Positions 33,501-41,753 of a stretch of 64,000 nucleotides of DNA are shown here, in pieces (position 1 is the first letter of the stretch; the number at the start of each line of letters is the position of its first letter). This stretch comes from Methylovorus glucosotrophus (GTDB lineage Bacteria; Pseudomonadota; Gammaproteobacteria; Burkholderiales; Methylophilaceae): the NCBI RefSeq assembly GCF_009858335.1, contig NZ_VMSE01000001.1, positions 1,798,001 through 1,862,000 on the forward strand. The letters are read 5' to 3'. Below the pieces are notes generated by a model that ran no database searches, had not been told where the DNA came from, and was given only the letters and a program-made list of their open reading frames with translations. A program made the translations under genes and the position numbers.

Positions 33501-36313
33501 ACGCCCTGGCATAACGTGCCAAGGTCTTCGCTACCCTGCTCGGTTTCGTAGCTGTAAAAACCGCCAAGGATGCGCTTGCGATGCACAAAATCCCACTTGC
33601 GCTCGCCGTGCAGGGTGACCTTCACGCCTGCCCTGGGTTTGCCTGCGGTATCCAGCACCACGGCCTGCACCTTGCGCCTGGCTTGCATGCCCGCCCAATC
33701 CTTCACCTGCAGGCCCAGCGCCAGGCTGGCGGGCCAGATATCGGTACTGCCTGCCAGCGTCTGTATCTCGCCATTGGGGTCGGTGAAGGTCATTTCCGTC
33801 TGCAATTGCAGCGGCTGCCCGGCGGCATTGCCCACGGCAGTTACCGGCACTTGCAGGCGACCGCTGCCCAGGCGGTCCAGCTTGACGGCCTGGCGGTCAA
33901 GCACCAGCTTCTGTAGCGGCTCGCCGCGCAGCTGCGCACCGAAACTGAAGTCCGGATAGTCAGCAAAGGAGTATTGCCCCGCGTTCAACATGGCAGATAC
34001 CTGCACCTGCTGGCCACTGGCCGCGCCACCATTCAGATAGTTGAGCGATAGCCGCACCGGGATGGCACTGGCGCCGGCGTAACGCATTTTTTCGGACTGC
34101 ACGCTGCCCTTGTATGCGGGCAGGCGGAATTCGGACACCCGAAACTGGCCGACATAGTCCCACTGCCCGGCCATCTTGACGCCATAACTGCCGATGGGGG
34201 CATCCTCCGGTATCTGCCATTGCGTGATGGCATCGCCACGTGTATCCCATTCCAGCGGCATATCCACCGAATAATCACCGCCGATCAGTTCCAGCGTCAC
34301 GCTGTCTGGCAAGGACTCGTTGGGGTAACGGAAGCCACGGAAATCCTCCATCCGCGCAATGTGTTTCATGGAAACGGTTTCGCCCGCGCGCAGCATGGTG
34401 CGGTCGAGGATGGTCTGCATCTTGAGGCCTTGCTGCGGGGCCCAGGTGCGCACATTAAAGCGCCATGGCTCTATGCCCCTATCCCAGTCGGACTGCACAA
34501 AGGAAAAATCTTCGCCCAATCTGGCAGTGGCAAAGTACACCCAGGCGCCGGGGCACTTGTGATGCTCGGGCAGGGCCTCAGGGTAGCCCGCAATGCCCTG
34601 GGCATCGGTTTTGCCCTGCCAGAAGCGGTGGCCCTGGCAATCCAGCAAGGCAACGTCAGCGTCTGGAACCGGCTTGCCGCTGGAGAGTGAAGTCACCCAG
34701 ACCAGACTGTTGTCGCGGCCGGTCTTGAGGTGCACTGCCATGTCGGTCACCAGCGCCTGGCTGCGCACATACATGGGCTTGGCCTCGCTCAGCAGCGCAT
34801 TGCCCAGCACCTGGCTGCGAATTTCCACCACGTAAAATCCGGGCTTTTGCAGCGGAATACCCACAACTTCAAACGCCTTGCCATTGGCCGGTCTGGGCAT
34901 GGCACGTTCAGGCGCAGTATCGTAACGGCCCTCCAGAAAGGACAGTTCGCGCGGATACAGCATATCTGTGTAAGGCCTGAATTCTTCGACAGTATCGCCA
35001 TCGAGCGTGCGCTGTTTCATGCGGGGCGATGGTTTGTTGACTTCACGAGTCTGGCTTTCAAAGCGCCGCAAATCCGCCATCACCTGCAAGGCCACTTCCG
35101 GATCCTGCTGGCGCAGCACACGCATGCCGATGCGGCTTTCCATGTTACGGATAGTGACGGGCAGAACACCCCCCTCTTTCAGCTCCAGCACGCCAAAATT
35201 GGCAGCAAATTTGGCAAGTGGCGGCAGCAGCGCCGTGCGCAGCTTGAGCGGAAAGCTGCTGGCATTGCTGAGCGTGCGGCCGCTGGCATCACGCAGACTC
35301 CTGGGCAGGGTCAGCTCATAGGCCGCATCCGGCTTGAATGGGCCTTTGAACAGCACGCTGATGAGCTGATCCTGCTCTGCCACACGGTAGGAAGACGCCG
35401 CGCCGGGACGCTGGGCATTGAGTGCCTTGGCACGTGCCGGGCTGATCTCCATGGGCGCCTGGGATTTGCCCGCGCCGACCAGCCGTATCTGCTCCAGCTG
35501 TGCCAGGCTGACAGACTCACTGAAGCGCAGCTCGATATCCGATAGCGGCGAGCATGGCGCATTCGGCTTTTCGCGCGTGCAACTCAGCTCGGCGCGAAAC
35601 ACCGGCCGCACCTGATAGGTCACCGACTCGCGCTGGGTGGACTTGCCGCCCGACATGCTTTCAATACCGGCATCCCACACCAGCTGCATGCGGCTACCCG
35701 GCGCCAGAGGGCGCTGGCAACGCAAACCCAGCGCGGGGGACGACATGTCCAGCTGCAAGGTTTGCAGCGCCGTCTTCAGCTGGGCCGCCGACAATGTGCG
35801 CACGGGAATGCGCTCGCTCACACCCTCCGGGGCGCACCAGGCATGCTGCTCCACGCTTTGCGGCTTTAGGGCAAACGGTGTCTCGACGATGAACACCTGG
35901 TCTTCTTCAATCGGGTTGTACGACTCCGGCAGCACATGCTTCAGCCACGGCCCGGCCATGAAAAAGCGGAACGGTGCCGTCCCGGTGTATGCCTCGCCAT
36001 CCAGCGACTTGAGATCGCGGCGCGGAGTGAACTGGCACTGCGCACCGGCGTCCAGCTTGCCGATCAGGCGATAAACCCAGGTACGGCTATCCTGCCAGCG
36101 ACCCTCTCCCGAAACAGGGCAGACAATGTCAAAAGGCGCAGCGGCTTCTGCATCGCCCAGCTTCACCATGTCCACATTGAAAATCGCGGTGGCCTGGTTC
36201 ACCTTGCGCACCTCGCCCTGCGGTGAAAAGTCACGCACCTCAACCGCGGCTGAGGCCAGCCCGTGCATGAGCAGGCCACTGAGCAGGACGAACATGGAGG
36301 AAATTTTCAGCAT
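30578..36313 (-). CDS. yfhM: Bacterial alpha-2-macroglobulin (YfhM-like)
   Basis: Periplasmic giant of about 1911 residues that traps proteases through a reactive thioester. The thioester motif CLEQ is present (Cys1445, Gln1448, in PFNCLEQQTS), followed by the toroid domain and the receptor-like C-terminal part. The start at 36313 is preferred over the frame's first ATG (36349) because AGGAGA lies 9 bases before it and a signal peptide (MLKISSMFVLLSGLLMHG...) begins there. The signal peptide ends ASAA rather than in a lipobox, so unlike E. coli YfhM it may be a soluble periplasmic protein. It is operonic with pbpC. Length and domain order (MG repeats, A2M, thioester) fit the family. Confidence 0.93.
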   Translation of the reverse strand: MLKISSMFVLLSGLLMHGLASAAVEVRDFSPQGEVRKVNQATAIFNVDMVKLGDAEAAAPFDIVCPVSGEGRWQDSRTWVYRLIGKLDAGAQCQFTPRRDLKSLDGEAYTGTAPFRFFMAGPWLKHVLPESYNPIEEDQVFIVETPFALKPQSVEQHAWCAPEGVSERIPVRTLSAAQLKTALQTLQLDMSSPALGLRCQRPLAPGSRMQLVWDAGIESMSGGKSTQRESVTYQVRPVFRAELSCTREKPNAPCSPLSDIELRFSESVSLAQLEQIRLVGAGKSQAPMEISPARAKALNAQRPGAASSYRVAEQDQLISVLFKGPFKPDAAYELTLPRSLRDASGRTLSNASSFPLKLRTALLPPLAKFAANFGVLELKEGGVLPVTIRNMESRIGMRVLRQQDPEVALQVMADLRRFESQTREVNKPSPRMKQRTLDGDTVEEFRPYTDMLYPRELSFLEGRYDTAPERAMPRPANGKAFEVVGIPLQKPGFYVVEIRSQVLGNALLSEAKPMYVRSQALVTDMAVHLKTGRDNSLVWVTSLSSGKPVPDADVALLDCQGHRFWQGKTDAQGIAGYPEALPEHHKCPGAWVYFATARLGEDFSFVQSDWDRGIEPWRFNVRTWAPQQGLKMQTILDRTMLRAGETVSMKHIARMEDFRGFRYPNESLPDSVTLELIGGDYSVDMPLEWDTRGDAITQWQIPEDAPIGSYGVKMAGQWDYVGQFRVSEFRLPAYKGSVQSEKMRYAGASAIPVRLSLNYLNGGAASGQQVQVSAMLNAGQYSFADYPDFSFGAQLRGEPLQKLVLDRQAVKLDRLGSGRLQVPVTAVGNAAGQPLQLQTEMTFTDPNGEIQTLAGSTDIWPASLALGLQVKDWAGMQARRKVQAVVLDTAGKPRAGVKVTLHGERKWDFVHRKRILGGFYSYETEQGSEDLGTLCQGVSDAQGLVQCQVDIKGSGRIALTARAVDDAGRPMVAESGFWVSDAADVWYAQGDQDRMEVIPEKREYKVGETARLQVHTPFHQATALIAVEREGIIKTMVRTLYRRNAVVEIPIEDSWGPNVYVSVLAVRGRLTEVPWYSFFQWGWHSPVDWWQAWRDGMPQPTALVDLGKPAFKFGLTHIAVGTDGARLKVDVQTDRQEYRPRDMVTAKIKVRLPNGKPAPAGAEVALVAVDRALLELSPNASWNLLDNMMDERAYLINTASAQMQVVGKRHYGKKALPAGGGGGKFATRELFNTLLYWNPRVKLDNQGMATVRFRVNDALTAFKVVAIADVDQGYFGTGQAEIVSRQALQLTSGLPPMVRENDRYQAIITLRNTTAKPMSLKLNARTEQKQWTSQAVTLAAGAAQELRWPVEVPDNSTSQRWTIEALDDQGKPLDRLEIPQKVLPRVPVTVQQASFMQLEQPLNLPTTLPAGAIPGKGGLQLKLSASLGQQTAGIERYFNAYPFNCLEQQTSIATGLMDATRWQTIAKQLAGYQDAQGYLAYFPGMSYGNDALTAYVLTMAYENAVTLPPSVEQGMRTALLDFVEGRSQPHGWYGGSNRYLSERRLSALAALSYTGSVHGRSLEAFEFKPIQMPTTSLIDWYAILRHVPDASQRDERLQQVSRELRNRLQNVGGRLSFDGEENDQWWWAMVDGEVNATRLTALLMDDPAWKADMPAMLRGALIRQHKGHWHTTLANAWGRLALQKFSQQFESEPVSGLTQATLGAQQKRYDWPAQAAATGPDATAASLFLPWASAPTSNLQVTHSGTGKPWLNLLVTAAIPDKPASNGYRIQRRVTAIEQKVPGQWSRGDLMRIRVDVDSQHDLSWVVLTDPIPAGASILGNTARDSRIAQMGENQAGENQANEDSLAPSYTERGLAFFRAYYEFAPQGHFWYEYTVRLNNPGTFSLPPTRVEAMYAPEVFGQLPNAKLDVR

Positions 36314-36420
36314 GAGCAAGGCTCTCCTGGCGATAGATAACGACAACAAGCTGAGGCTTATTGTCCAGGGTGATGGTGAATTCTGTGTGATGTTAAGACG
36401 GGCGCCCCGACATCCAGCGC

Positions 36421-36864
36421 TTACTTGATCACACAGTCTTCAAGCCCGGTGTTGCCGCCTTTGAACTCGGGCTCGAAATAGAATTTGTGAAAGCGCCATT
36501 TGCCCGCCTTGGTTTTCTTCATGACGGCAATACCGGTGCCGTAATCATGGGTGGTCGGGTCCTGCAGGCCAAAGTGCATGGCAACGTGGCGGCCGTTGGC
36601 AGCGGCGTGACCGAGATAGGTGCCGTAGTCCGGCACTTCCAGCTTGAAGTCATAACTGGCATAGCTGCCGCGGCTGTGTTCAGGCTTGAGGGTCATGGTG
36701 ACAGTGCCGGTATAAGCTCCCTCATGTGCATCATCGCCCGTGCATTGGTATACGCCGCTGAAATCCTCGCCGGTGAATTTGCCTGCCGAGGCCTTGGCCT
36801 GCGCCTGCAGCGGCACTGCAATGGAAACCAGAAGCATGAGACTGGCCAATGAAAAACGCGACAT
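36421..36864 (-). CDS. Small secreted protein of unknown function
   Basis: Protein of 147 residues with a signal peptide (about 1-24, ending LQAQAKA). The mature domain has FSGVYQCTGDDAHEG near its start and TGLEDCVIK at its end, so the two cysteines may form a disulfide joining the ends. The rest is a run of alternating beta-like stretches (TVTMTLKPE, SYDFKLEV, KWRFHKFYF), suggesting a small beta barrel or lipocalin-like fold (inference). No family is recognised. An AAGG ribosome site precedes the ATG. It stands alone between the alpha-2-macroglobulin gene and yihY. Confidence 0.8.
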   Translation of the reverse strand: MSRFSLASLMLLVSIAVPLQAQAKASAGKFTGEDFSGVYQCTGDDAHEGAYTGTVTMTLKPEHSRGSYASYDFKLEVPDYGTYLGHAAANGRHVAMHFGLQDPTTHDYGTGIAVMKKTKAGKWRFHKFYFEPEFKGGNTGLEDCVIK

Positions 36865-37043
36865 ACCTTCCCCTTTTTTGAAAAATGACGATGATCCTGC
36901 ATGGCCCCTTGGGCAGCCCCAGGCCCAGTGAACGGCACAGTAAACGCAGCGGAACTCACTGGCGGGTGCATTATCGAATTATCATACCTCTACCTGCATG
37001 AATAATCTGCAGCAACCCTCTGTTACCACCATGGGAGTCCTCT

Positions 37044-37973
37044 TTGCACTCTGTTTTCAAACCTTTTGGCTCAGCATTGCGCTATCTCAATTGCATGCGC
37101 CAGCTCTTCACCAGTGCCATCGTTGCCTGGTTTGCCCACCGCGCCACCAGCAAGGGCGCGGCCCTGGCGTTTTATACGATTTTTTCGCTCACCCCCATTC
37201 TGGTGCTGGTGATTGCCGTAACCGGTTATTTTCTGGGCGAACAAGCCGCCCAGGGCCATGTGATTGAAGAGTTGTCCATGCTGGTCGGCGAAAGCGGTGC
37301 ACGCGTGATCAGTTCGCTGCTGGCAGCCTCCAGCAACCATACGTCGGGCATGATTGCCTCGGTGGTCGCGGCATTGCTGATTTTCATCGGGGCTACCACG
37401 GTATTTGCCGAACTGAAGGCCAGCCTGGATGAAATCTGGGAAGTGGAGAAAGCCGTCGTCAGCAATAAACATGCATTCAAGCAACTGCTGATCACGCGCC
37501 TGACCTCGTTTGGCCTGATCATCATCCTGTCTGCCTTGCTGATGAGCTCACTGCTGGCGAGCGCCGGACTGGGGCTCATCGAGCATTACGCCAATTATTT
37601 CCTGGGGGGCTATCTGGATTTTCTGCTACAGCACATGGCGATTTTCAAATACATCTCGACCCTGCTGTCGTTTGCGGTGATTACCGCCATGTTTGCCGTG
37701 GTCTACAAGATGCTGCCGGATGTGCGGCTGTCGTGGTCGGATGTGGTGGTGGGCGCCGTGCTCACGGCCTTGCTGTTTGGCCTGGGGAAATTGCTGATCG
37801 GCATGTATCTGAGCCGCAGCGGCATTTCATCCAGCTTTGGCGCGGCGGGCTCGCTGATCGCGCTGTTACTGTGGATTTATTACTCCGCGCAGATTTTCTT
37901 TTTTGGCGCCGAGGTCACCCGGCAATTTGCCCTCACTTACGGCAGCCTGAAAGAGCAAAACGACCAGCCCTAA
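37044..37973 (+). CDS. YihY/BrkB-family inner-membrane protein
   Basis: Protein of 309 residues with about six membrane helices, the layout of the YihY/virulence factor BrkB family (old annotation: ribonuclease BN, which is wrong for this family). Family stretches are the opening RATSKGAALAFYTIFSLTP, TTVFAELKASLDEIWEVE and SSFGAAGSLIALLLWIYYSA. The frame starts at TTG 37044, with GGAG 7 bases before it; ATG 37095 is an alternative but has no ribosome site. Its 3' end overlaps the convergent methyltransferase gene by four bases. The molecular function is unknown. Confidence 0.85.
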   Translation: MHSVFKPFGSALRYLNCMRQLFTSAIVAWFAHRATSKGAALAFYTIFSLTPILVLVIAVTGYFLGEQAAQGHVIEELSMLVGESGARVISSLLAASSNHTSGMIASVVAALLIFIGATTVFAELKASLDEIWEVEKAVVSNKHAFKQLLITRLTSFGLIIILSALLMSSLLASAGLGLIEHYANYFLGGYLDFLLQHMAIFKYISTLLSFAVITAMFAVVYKMLPDVRLSWSDVVVGAVLTALLFGLGKLLIGMYLSRSGISSSFGAAGSLIALLLWIYYSAQIFFFGAEVTRQFALTYGSLKEQNDQP

Positions 37974-38800
37974 ACCTCCGCTGGCATAAAGCGGGAGCGC
38001 AAATCTTCCAGATTGAGCTCCTGCAATATCTGCTCCAGCCGCTCGCGCGCATTGCGCCGCGGATTATTCTTGTAACGGGCAATGATCAGCTCGTTTTTCA
38101 TGGAATGCTCCCAGCCAACCAGCTCGGTCACCGTCACCTGATAGCCATGCGCCTCAAGCTGCAGGCAACGCAGCACATTGGTGATCTGACTGCCAAATTC
38201 GCGGGTATGTATCGGGTGACGCCAGATTTCCGATAGCGGCGTTTTGCCAAAAGACTCATTCTTGCGCTTGCGCAGCACCTCGGCCACTTCCGCCTGACAG
38301 CACGGCACCAGCACCATGAATTGCGCCTGCTTTTGCAGGCCAAACTGTATCGCATCATCCGTGGCGGTATTGCAGGCATGCAGCGCCGTCACGATTTCCA
38401 CTTTTGGTGGCAAGGCCGTCGAGCGCATGGCATCTTCCACCGACAAATGATGGAACTGCATGCGCGCGAACCCCAGCTCGGACGCCAACTGACGGGATTT
38501 TTCCACCAGCTCGGCGCGGGTTTCCACCCCCACCACCTGCCCGGCCGCCTGCTGCTTCATGAAGAGATCGTAAAGAATAAAGCCCAGATAGGATTTTCCC
38601 GCCCCATGATCCACCAGCATGGGCGAAGGATTGCCCTGCATGACTTCCTGCAGCAAAGGCTCAATGAACTGGTAGAGGTGATACACCTGCTTCAGCTTGC
38701 GGCGCGTGTCCTGGTTGAGCTTGCCGTCGCGCGTCAGAATGTGCAGCTCCTTGAGCAGGGCGATGGATTGAATGGGGTGAATTTCGGGGATGAGCGTCAT
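37970..38800 (-). CDS. SAM-dependent methyltransferase (Methyltransf_32-like)
   Basis: Protein of 276 residues. The SAM loop reads VDHGAGKSYLGF near residue 64, and later TALHACNTATDDAI and LVPCCQ resemble the DHGCGKG...HAC...PCC pattern of the family that includes GSTCD and TRMT13-like enzymes, some of which act on RNA. The substrate here is not known. A basic helical N-terminus (DTRRKLKQVYHLYQFI) may bind nucleic acid. It converges with yihY, overlapping by four bases, and is divergent from rbgA across 161 bases. Confidence 0.8.
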   Translation of the reverse strand: MTLIPEIHPIQSIALLKELHILTRDGKLNQDTRRKLKQVYHLYQFIEPLLQEVMQGNPSPMLVDHGAGKSYLGFILYDLFMKQQAAGQVVGVETRAELVEKSRQLASELGFARMQFHHLSVEDAMRSTALPPKVEIVTALHACNTATDDAIQFGLQKQAQFMVLVPCCQAEVAEVLRKRKNESFGKTPLSEIWRHPIHTREFGSQITNVLRCLQLEAHGYQVTVTELVGWEHSMKNELIIARYKNNPRRNARERLEQILQELNLEDLRSRFMPAEV

Positions 38801-38961
38801 GGCGGCATTTTACCACCGTCGCAGATCAAGGCCTGAGGACTGCGGGCGATAAAAAGCCGGAAAAAGCCAACTCAATGATAAAATACGGAAATTGCAGCAC
38901 TTTCCTTATTCAGCGCTGGCCCCTGCTCAGCGCATCTCATGTACATCGGTGGTTTTAAATA

Positions 38962-39918
38962 ATGGCAATACAGTGGTTTCCCGGACATATGACCTCGGCA
39001 AAGAAAAAAGCAGCCGAGACCATGGAGCATATCGACATCGTGATTGAGGTGCTGGATGCGCGGGTGCCAGAAGCCAGCCATAACCCCATGATTGAGGAGC
39101 TGCGCCTGTTCCGGCAGCGGCCCAACCTCAAGATTCTGAACAAGGCTGACCTGGCCGACCCTGCCGTCACCCAGGCCTGGCTCAATTACTTCAACAAGCA
39201 GCCTGGCGTGAAAGCCGTGGCGCTTTCGTGTAAAAAACCGGGGGACGCCGGCAAGATCCCCGGCCTGTGCAAAGCCCTTGCGCCGCACCGCGGCACCAAC
39301 CTCAAGCCCTTGCGCATGATGATCATGGGCATCCCCAACGTAGGCAAATCCACGCTCATGAATGCGCTGCTGAATCGCCGCATTGCCAAGGTGGGTGACG
39401 AGCCCGCCGTGACCAAAAGCCAGCAGCGCTTTGACCTGAACGACCAGATGAGCATCACCGACACCCCCGGCATGATGTGGCCCAAGATTCAATATGAGTC
39501 TGATGGCTATATGCTGGCTGCCAGCCATGCCATTGGCCGCAATGCGGTGATTGATGAAGATGTGGCGGTGTTTTTGGCTGGCCTGCTGCTGGAACGCTAC
39601 CCCGCCCTGCTCAATGCCCGTTACAAGATAGACGTGAGTGGCATGGATGCGGTGGATGTACTGGAAGCCGTGGCCAAGCGCCGGGCTTACCGGCTGAAAG
39701 GCGGTGAGTTTGACATGGAAAAAACCGCCATGGCCTTTCTGGTGGACTACCGCTCCGGCGCCCTGGGCCGTATCAGCCTGGAAACGCCAGATACCCGTCA
39801 GCAGATGATGCAGGCGGCAAAGCAGGCCATAGAGGATGCTGCCGAAGAAGCGGCGCAGGCCAAAGCCCGCCAACAGCCGCAAGACGGCTCAGCTGAAAAC
39901 GACAGCCCGGAACACTAA
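38962..39918 (+). CDS. rbgA: Ribosome biogenesis GTPase RbgA/YlqF
   Basis: Circularly permuted GTPase of 318 residues assisting late assembly of the large ribosomal subunit. The opening IQWFPGHMTSAKKKA is diagnostic. The GTPase motifs come in permuted order: G4 LNKADL near 55, then G1 GIPNVGKST near 119, and G3 DTPGMMW near 168. The C-terminal helical domain is followed by an Ala/Gln-rich tail (about 285-318). The start at 38962 gives the normal N-terminus. It appears to be monocistronic. Confidence 0.94.
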   Translation: MAIQWFPGHMTSAKKKAAETMEHIDIVIEVLDARVPEASHNPMIEELRLFRQRPNLKILNKADLADPAVTQAWLNYFNKQPGVKAVALSCKKPGDAGKIPGLCKALAPHRGTNLKPLRMMIMGIPNVGKSTLMNALLNRRIAKVGDEPAVTKSQQRFDLNDQMSITDTPGMMWPKIQYESDGYMLAASHAIGRNAVIDEDVAVFLAGLLLERYPALLNARYKIDVSGMDAVDVLEAVAKRRAYRLKGGEFDMEKTAMAFLVDYRSGALGRISLETPDTRQQMMQAAKQAIEDAAEEAAQAKARQQPQDGSAENDSPEH

Positions 39919-39952
39919 GGTCTCCACTTCACCGCAGGACGCGCCCCGCGTC

Positions 39953-41113
39953 TCAATCCTGCGAAAACACCAGGCGGTTCTTGCCGTTTTTCTTCGCCTG
40001 ATACATGGCACGGTCAGCGGCATCCAGTAACTCATCCGCCTCCTGGCCATCCATGGGATAACAGCTGATACCAATGCTGACGCCCAGCAGCTGGTGCTGC
40101 CCATCAATGGTAAACGGCTGGTTGATATAGCGAATGATGCGATTGCCCAGTCCGCCGATTTCACTGACGGAACGGTAGTTGTGCACCAGCACGACAAACT
40201 CATCGCCACCCAGGCGGGCGATGAAATCAGACTCCCGCAAGGCATTCTTGAAGCGCTCGGTGGCAAACTTCAGGGCAAGGTCCCCGCCATCATGGCCGTG
40301 GCGGTCATTGATTTCCTTGAAGCCATCCAGATCAAGGTAAAACAGCGAAAACGGCTGGCCGCTGCGCTTGGAGAGGAAAATCTGTCGCCGGAAATAGCTT
40401 TCGAAGTAGCGGCGATTGGGCAAACCGGTGAGCGAATCATGGTAAGCATCATGACTCATTTCCTCCGCCGTGGTCTGGGAGGTGGACGCGATTTCAAACA
40501 GGCGCACTGTTTTGTAATAGGCACCGGTAAAGAGTCCGATCACGGTCAGCAGCAACAAGGCAGCGCCGCCCATGGTCTGCTTTAGCGCGCGACGGGAGGC
40601 ATCACTCAACTCGGCTTTGCGACGCTGCAACAGGTCATCGATATCTTCCAGCTCGGTGTCTATCCTGTCCATGATATTGACGCCGATCTTGGCCGAATTG
40701 AGATGGGGGGCATACGCGCCGGAATTTATCTCGGTCTGGATGGAGGCTTCTGTCACCCGCAGCTTGATCTCGACCAGCTTGCTGACATTCTCAAAGCGAT
40801 GCTTGATATCCGGCACGTCGATCATTTGCACATTCATGGTGTGGGTGATGCGCTTGATATCAGCCTTGCCCTTGCGATAGTTCTCCAGGAAACGCACATT
40901 CTGGGTAAGCAGATAACCGCGCTGCCCGGTCTCGACCTGGACAATCGCCTTGTGCAGCTTGATGGCCTCAATGCGCAGCACGTCAGTCTGCTCGGCCAGC
41001 CGCGAAATATGCACCAGATGGATCGCGGCAAACAACAAGCCGGCCAGGGCTGCACTAAGCAGCACGGACGCCAGGATAAAAGGCCGAATAATCTGTTTTT
41101 TATAATCGAGCAC
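39953..41113 (-). CDS. Diguanylate cyclase with periplasmic CHASE3-type sensor
   Basis: Makes c-di-GMP. Protein of 386 residues: a membrane helix (about 12-33), a periplasmic four-helix CHASE3-like domain (VETGQRGYLLTQN near 57-69), a second membrane helix (about 188-208), and a GGDEF domain with intact GGDEF at 302-306. RESD at 293-296, five residues before it, is the inhibitory I-site, so product feedback is expected. It lies downstream of another cyclase and a MEKHLA protein on the same strand, but 160 bases away, so it may have its own promoter. Confidence 0.92.
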   Translation of the reverse strand: MLDYKKQIIRPFILASVLLSAALAGLLFAAIHLVHISRLAEQTDVLRIEAIKLHKAIVQVETGQRGYLLTQNVRFLENYRKGKADIKRITHTMNVQMIDVPDIKHRFENVSKLVEIKLRVTEASIQTEINSGAYAPHLNSAKIGVNIMDRIDTELEDIDDLLQRRKAELSDASRRALKQTMGGAALLLLTVIGLFTGAYYKTVRLFEIASTSQTTAEEMSHDAYHDSLTGLPNRRYFESYFRRQIFLSKRSGQPFSLFYLDLDGFKEINDRHGHDGGDLALKFATERFKNALRESDFIARLGGDEFVVLVHNYRSVSEIGGLGNRIIRYINQPFTIDGQHQLLGVSIGISCYPMDGQEADELLDAADRAMYQAKKNGKNRLVFSQD

Positions 41114-41273
41114 GTTAAATTATGTCTACCGTTATGGTTCGATCTGTATCAGCGCACGAATGGCTTACCCGCAGGGTAATGTCCCACATATCCATCCCTT
41201 GTTGGACAGGGCATGGCCCAATGATTCATTAATATCGGCTGCATCCCCCATAAACTTGATGCCACCGACCATG

Positions 41274-41750
41274 CTAAAGCGCATGCCAGTCGTGTATGCA
41301 GGCCGCCTGGCCCCGGTATACCCCCTCTGCATCATGCAGATTCCACACCGTGGCCCGGGTGATCATGAAACGACGCCCATCGCCAGTCACCCGCACGCCA
41401 GCATAATCATCGACATAGCCATCCCTGGCGACCCGTTGCAACAAGGCCGCGCGCGCTTCGCGCACCATGGGCTCGGCAGACAGTCTGGAGGGCAAGTGCA
41501 CAAAGTGCTCCCAGTCATAGCCAAACAAGGTCTGCGCCTGCAGATTGGCATAGTTGAATATGGGGTCAGCGGCCGTATCGTGCGAAACGATGGCCACATC
41601 AGCTGCGTAAAGTGACTCGGCGAGCAGCGCGTCATTGGGCATGTCGCCCTGCCCTTGCGCAATCAGCGGGCGGCCTGTCAGCCGCAGGTAACTGCTGCAC
41701 AGCAAATGACTGTGCGCATGCATGAAAGGCGTATGGATAAAGGCAGACAC
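41274..41750 (-). CDS. MEKHLA-domain (PAS-like) protein
   Basis: Protein of 158 residues composed almost wholly of one MEKHLA domain, a PAS-related fold first described in plant HD-ZIP III proteins. Recognisable parts are AIVSHDTAADPIFNYANL, DWEHFVHLPSRLSAEP and GYVDDYAGVRVTGDGRRF, ending with ATVWNLHDAEG. It presumably senses a small molecule or redox state; the ligand is unknown. It starts 3 bases after the stop of the upstream diguanylate cyclase, so the two are translationally coupled and it may feed a signal to that enzyme (inference). Confidence 0.85.
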   Translation of the reverse strand: MSAFIHTPFMHAHSHLLCSSYLRLTGRPLIAQGQGDMPNDALLAESLYAADVAIVSHDTAADPIFNYANLQAQTLFGYDWEHFVHLPSRLSAEPMVREARAALLQRVARDGYVDDYAGVRVTGDGRRFMITRATVWNLHDAEGVYRGQAACIHDWHAL

Positions 41751-41753
41751 AGA

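Noticed and set aside
38872..39882. 336-codon open frame antisense to rbgA
   Set aside because: It covers a well-conserved GTPase gene on the other strand and has no recognisable motifs of its own.
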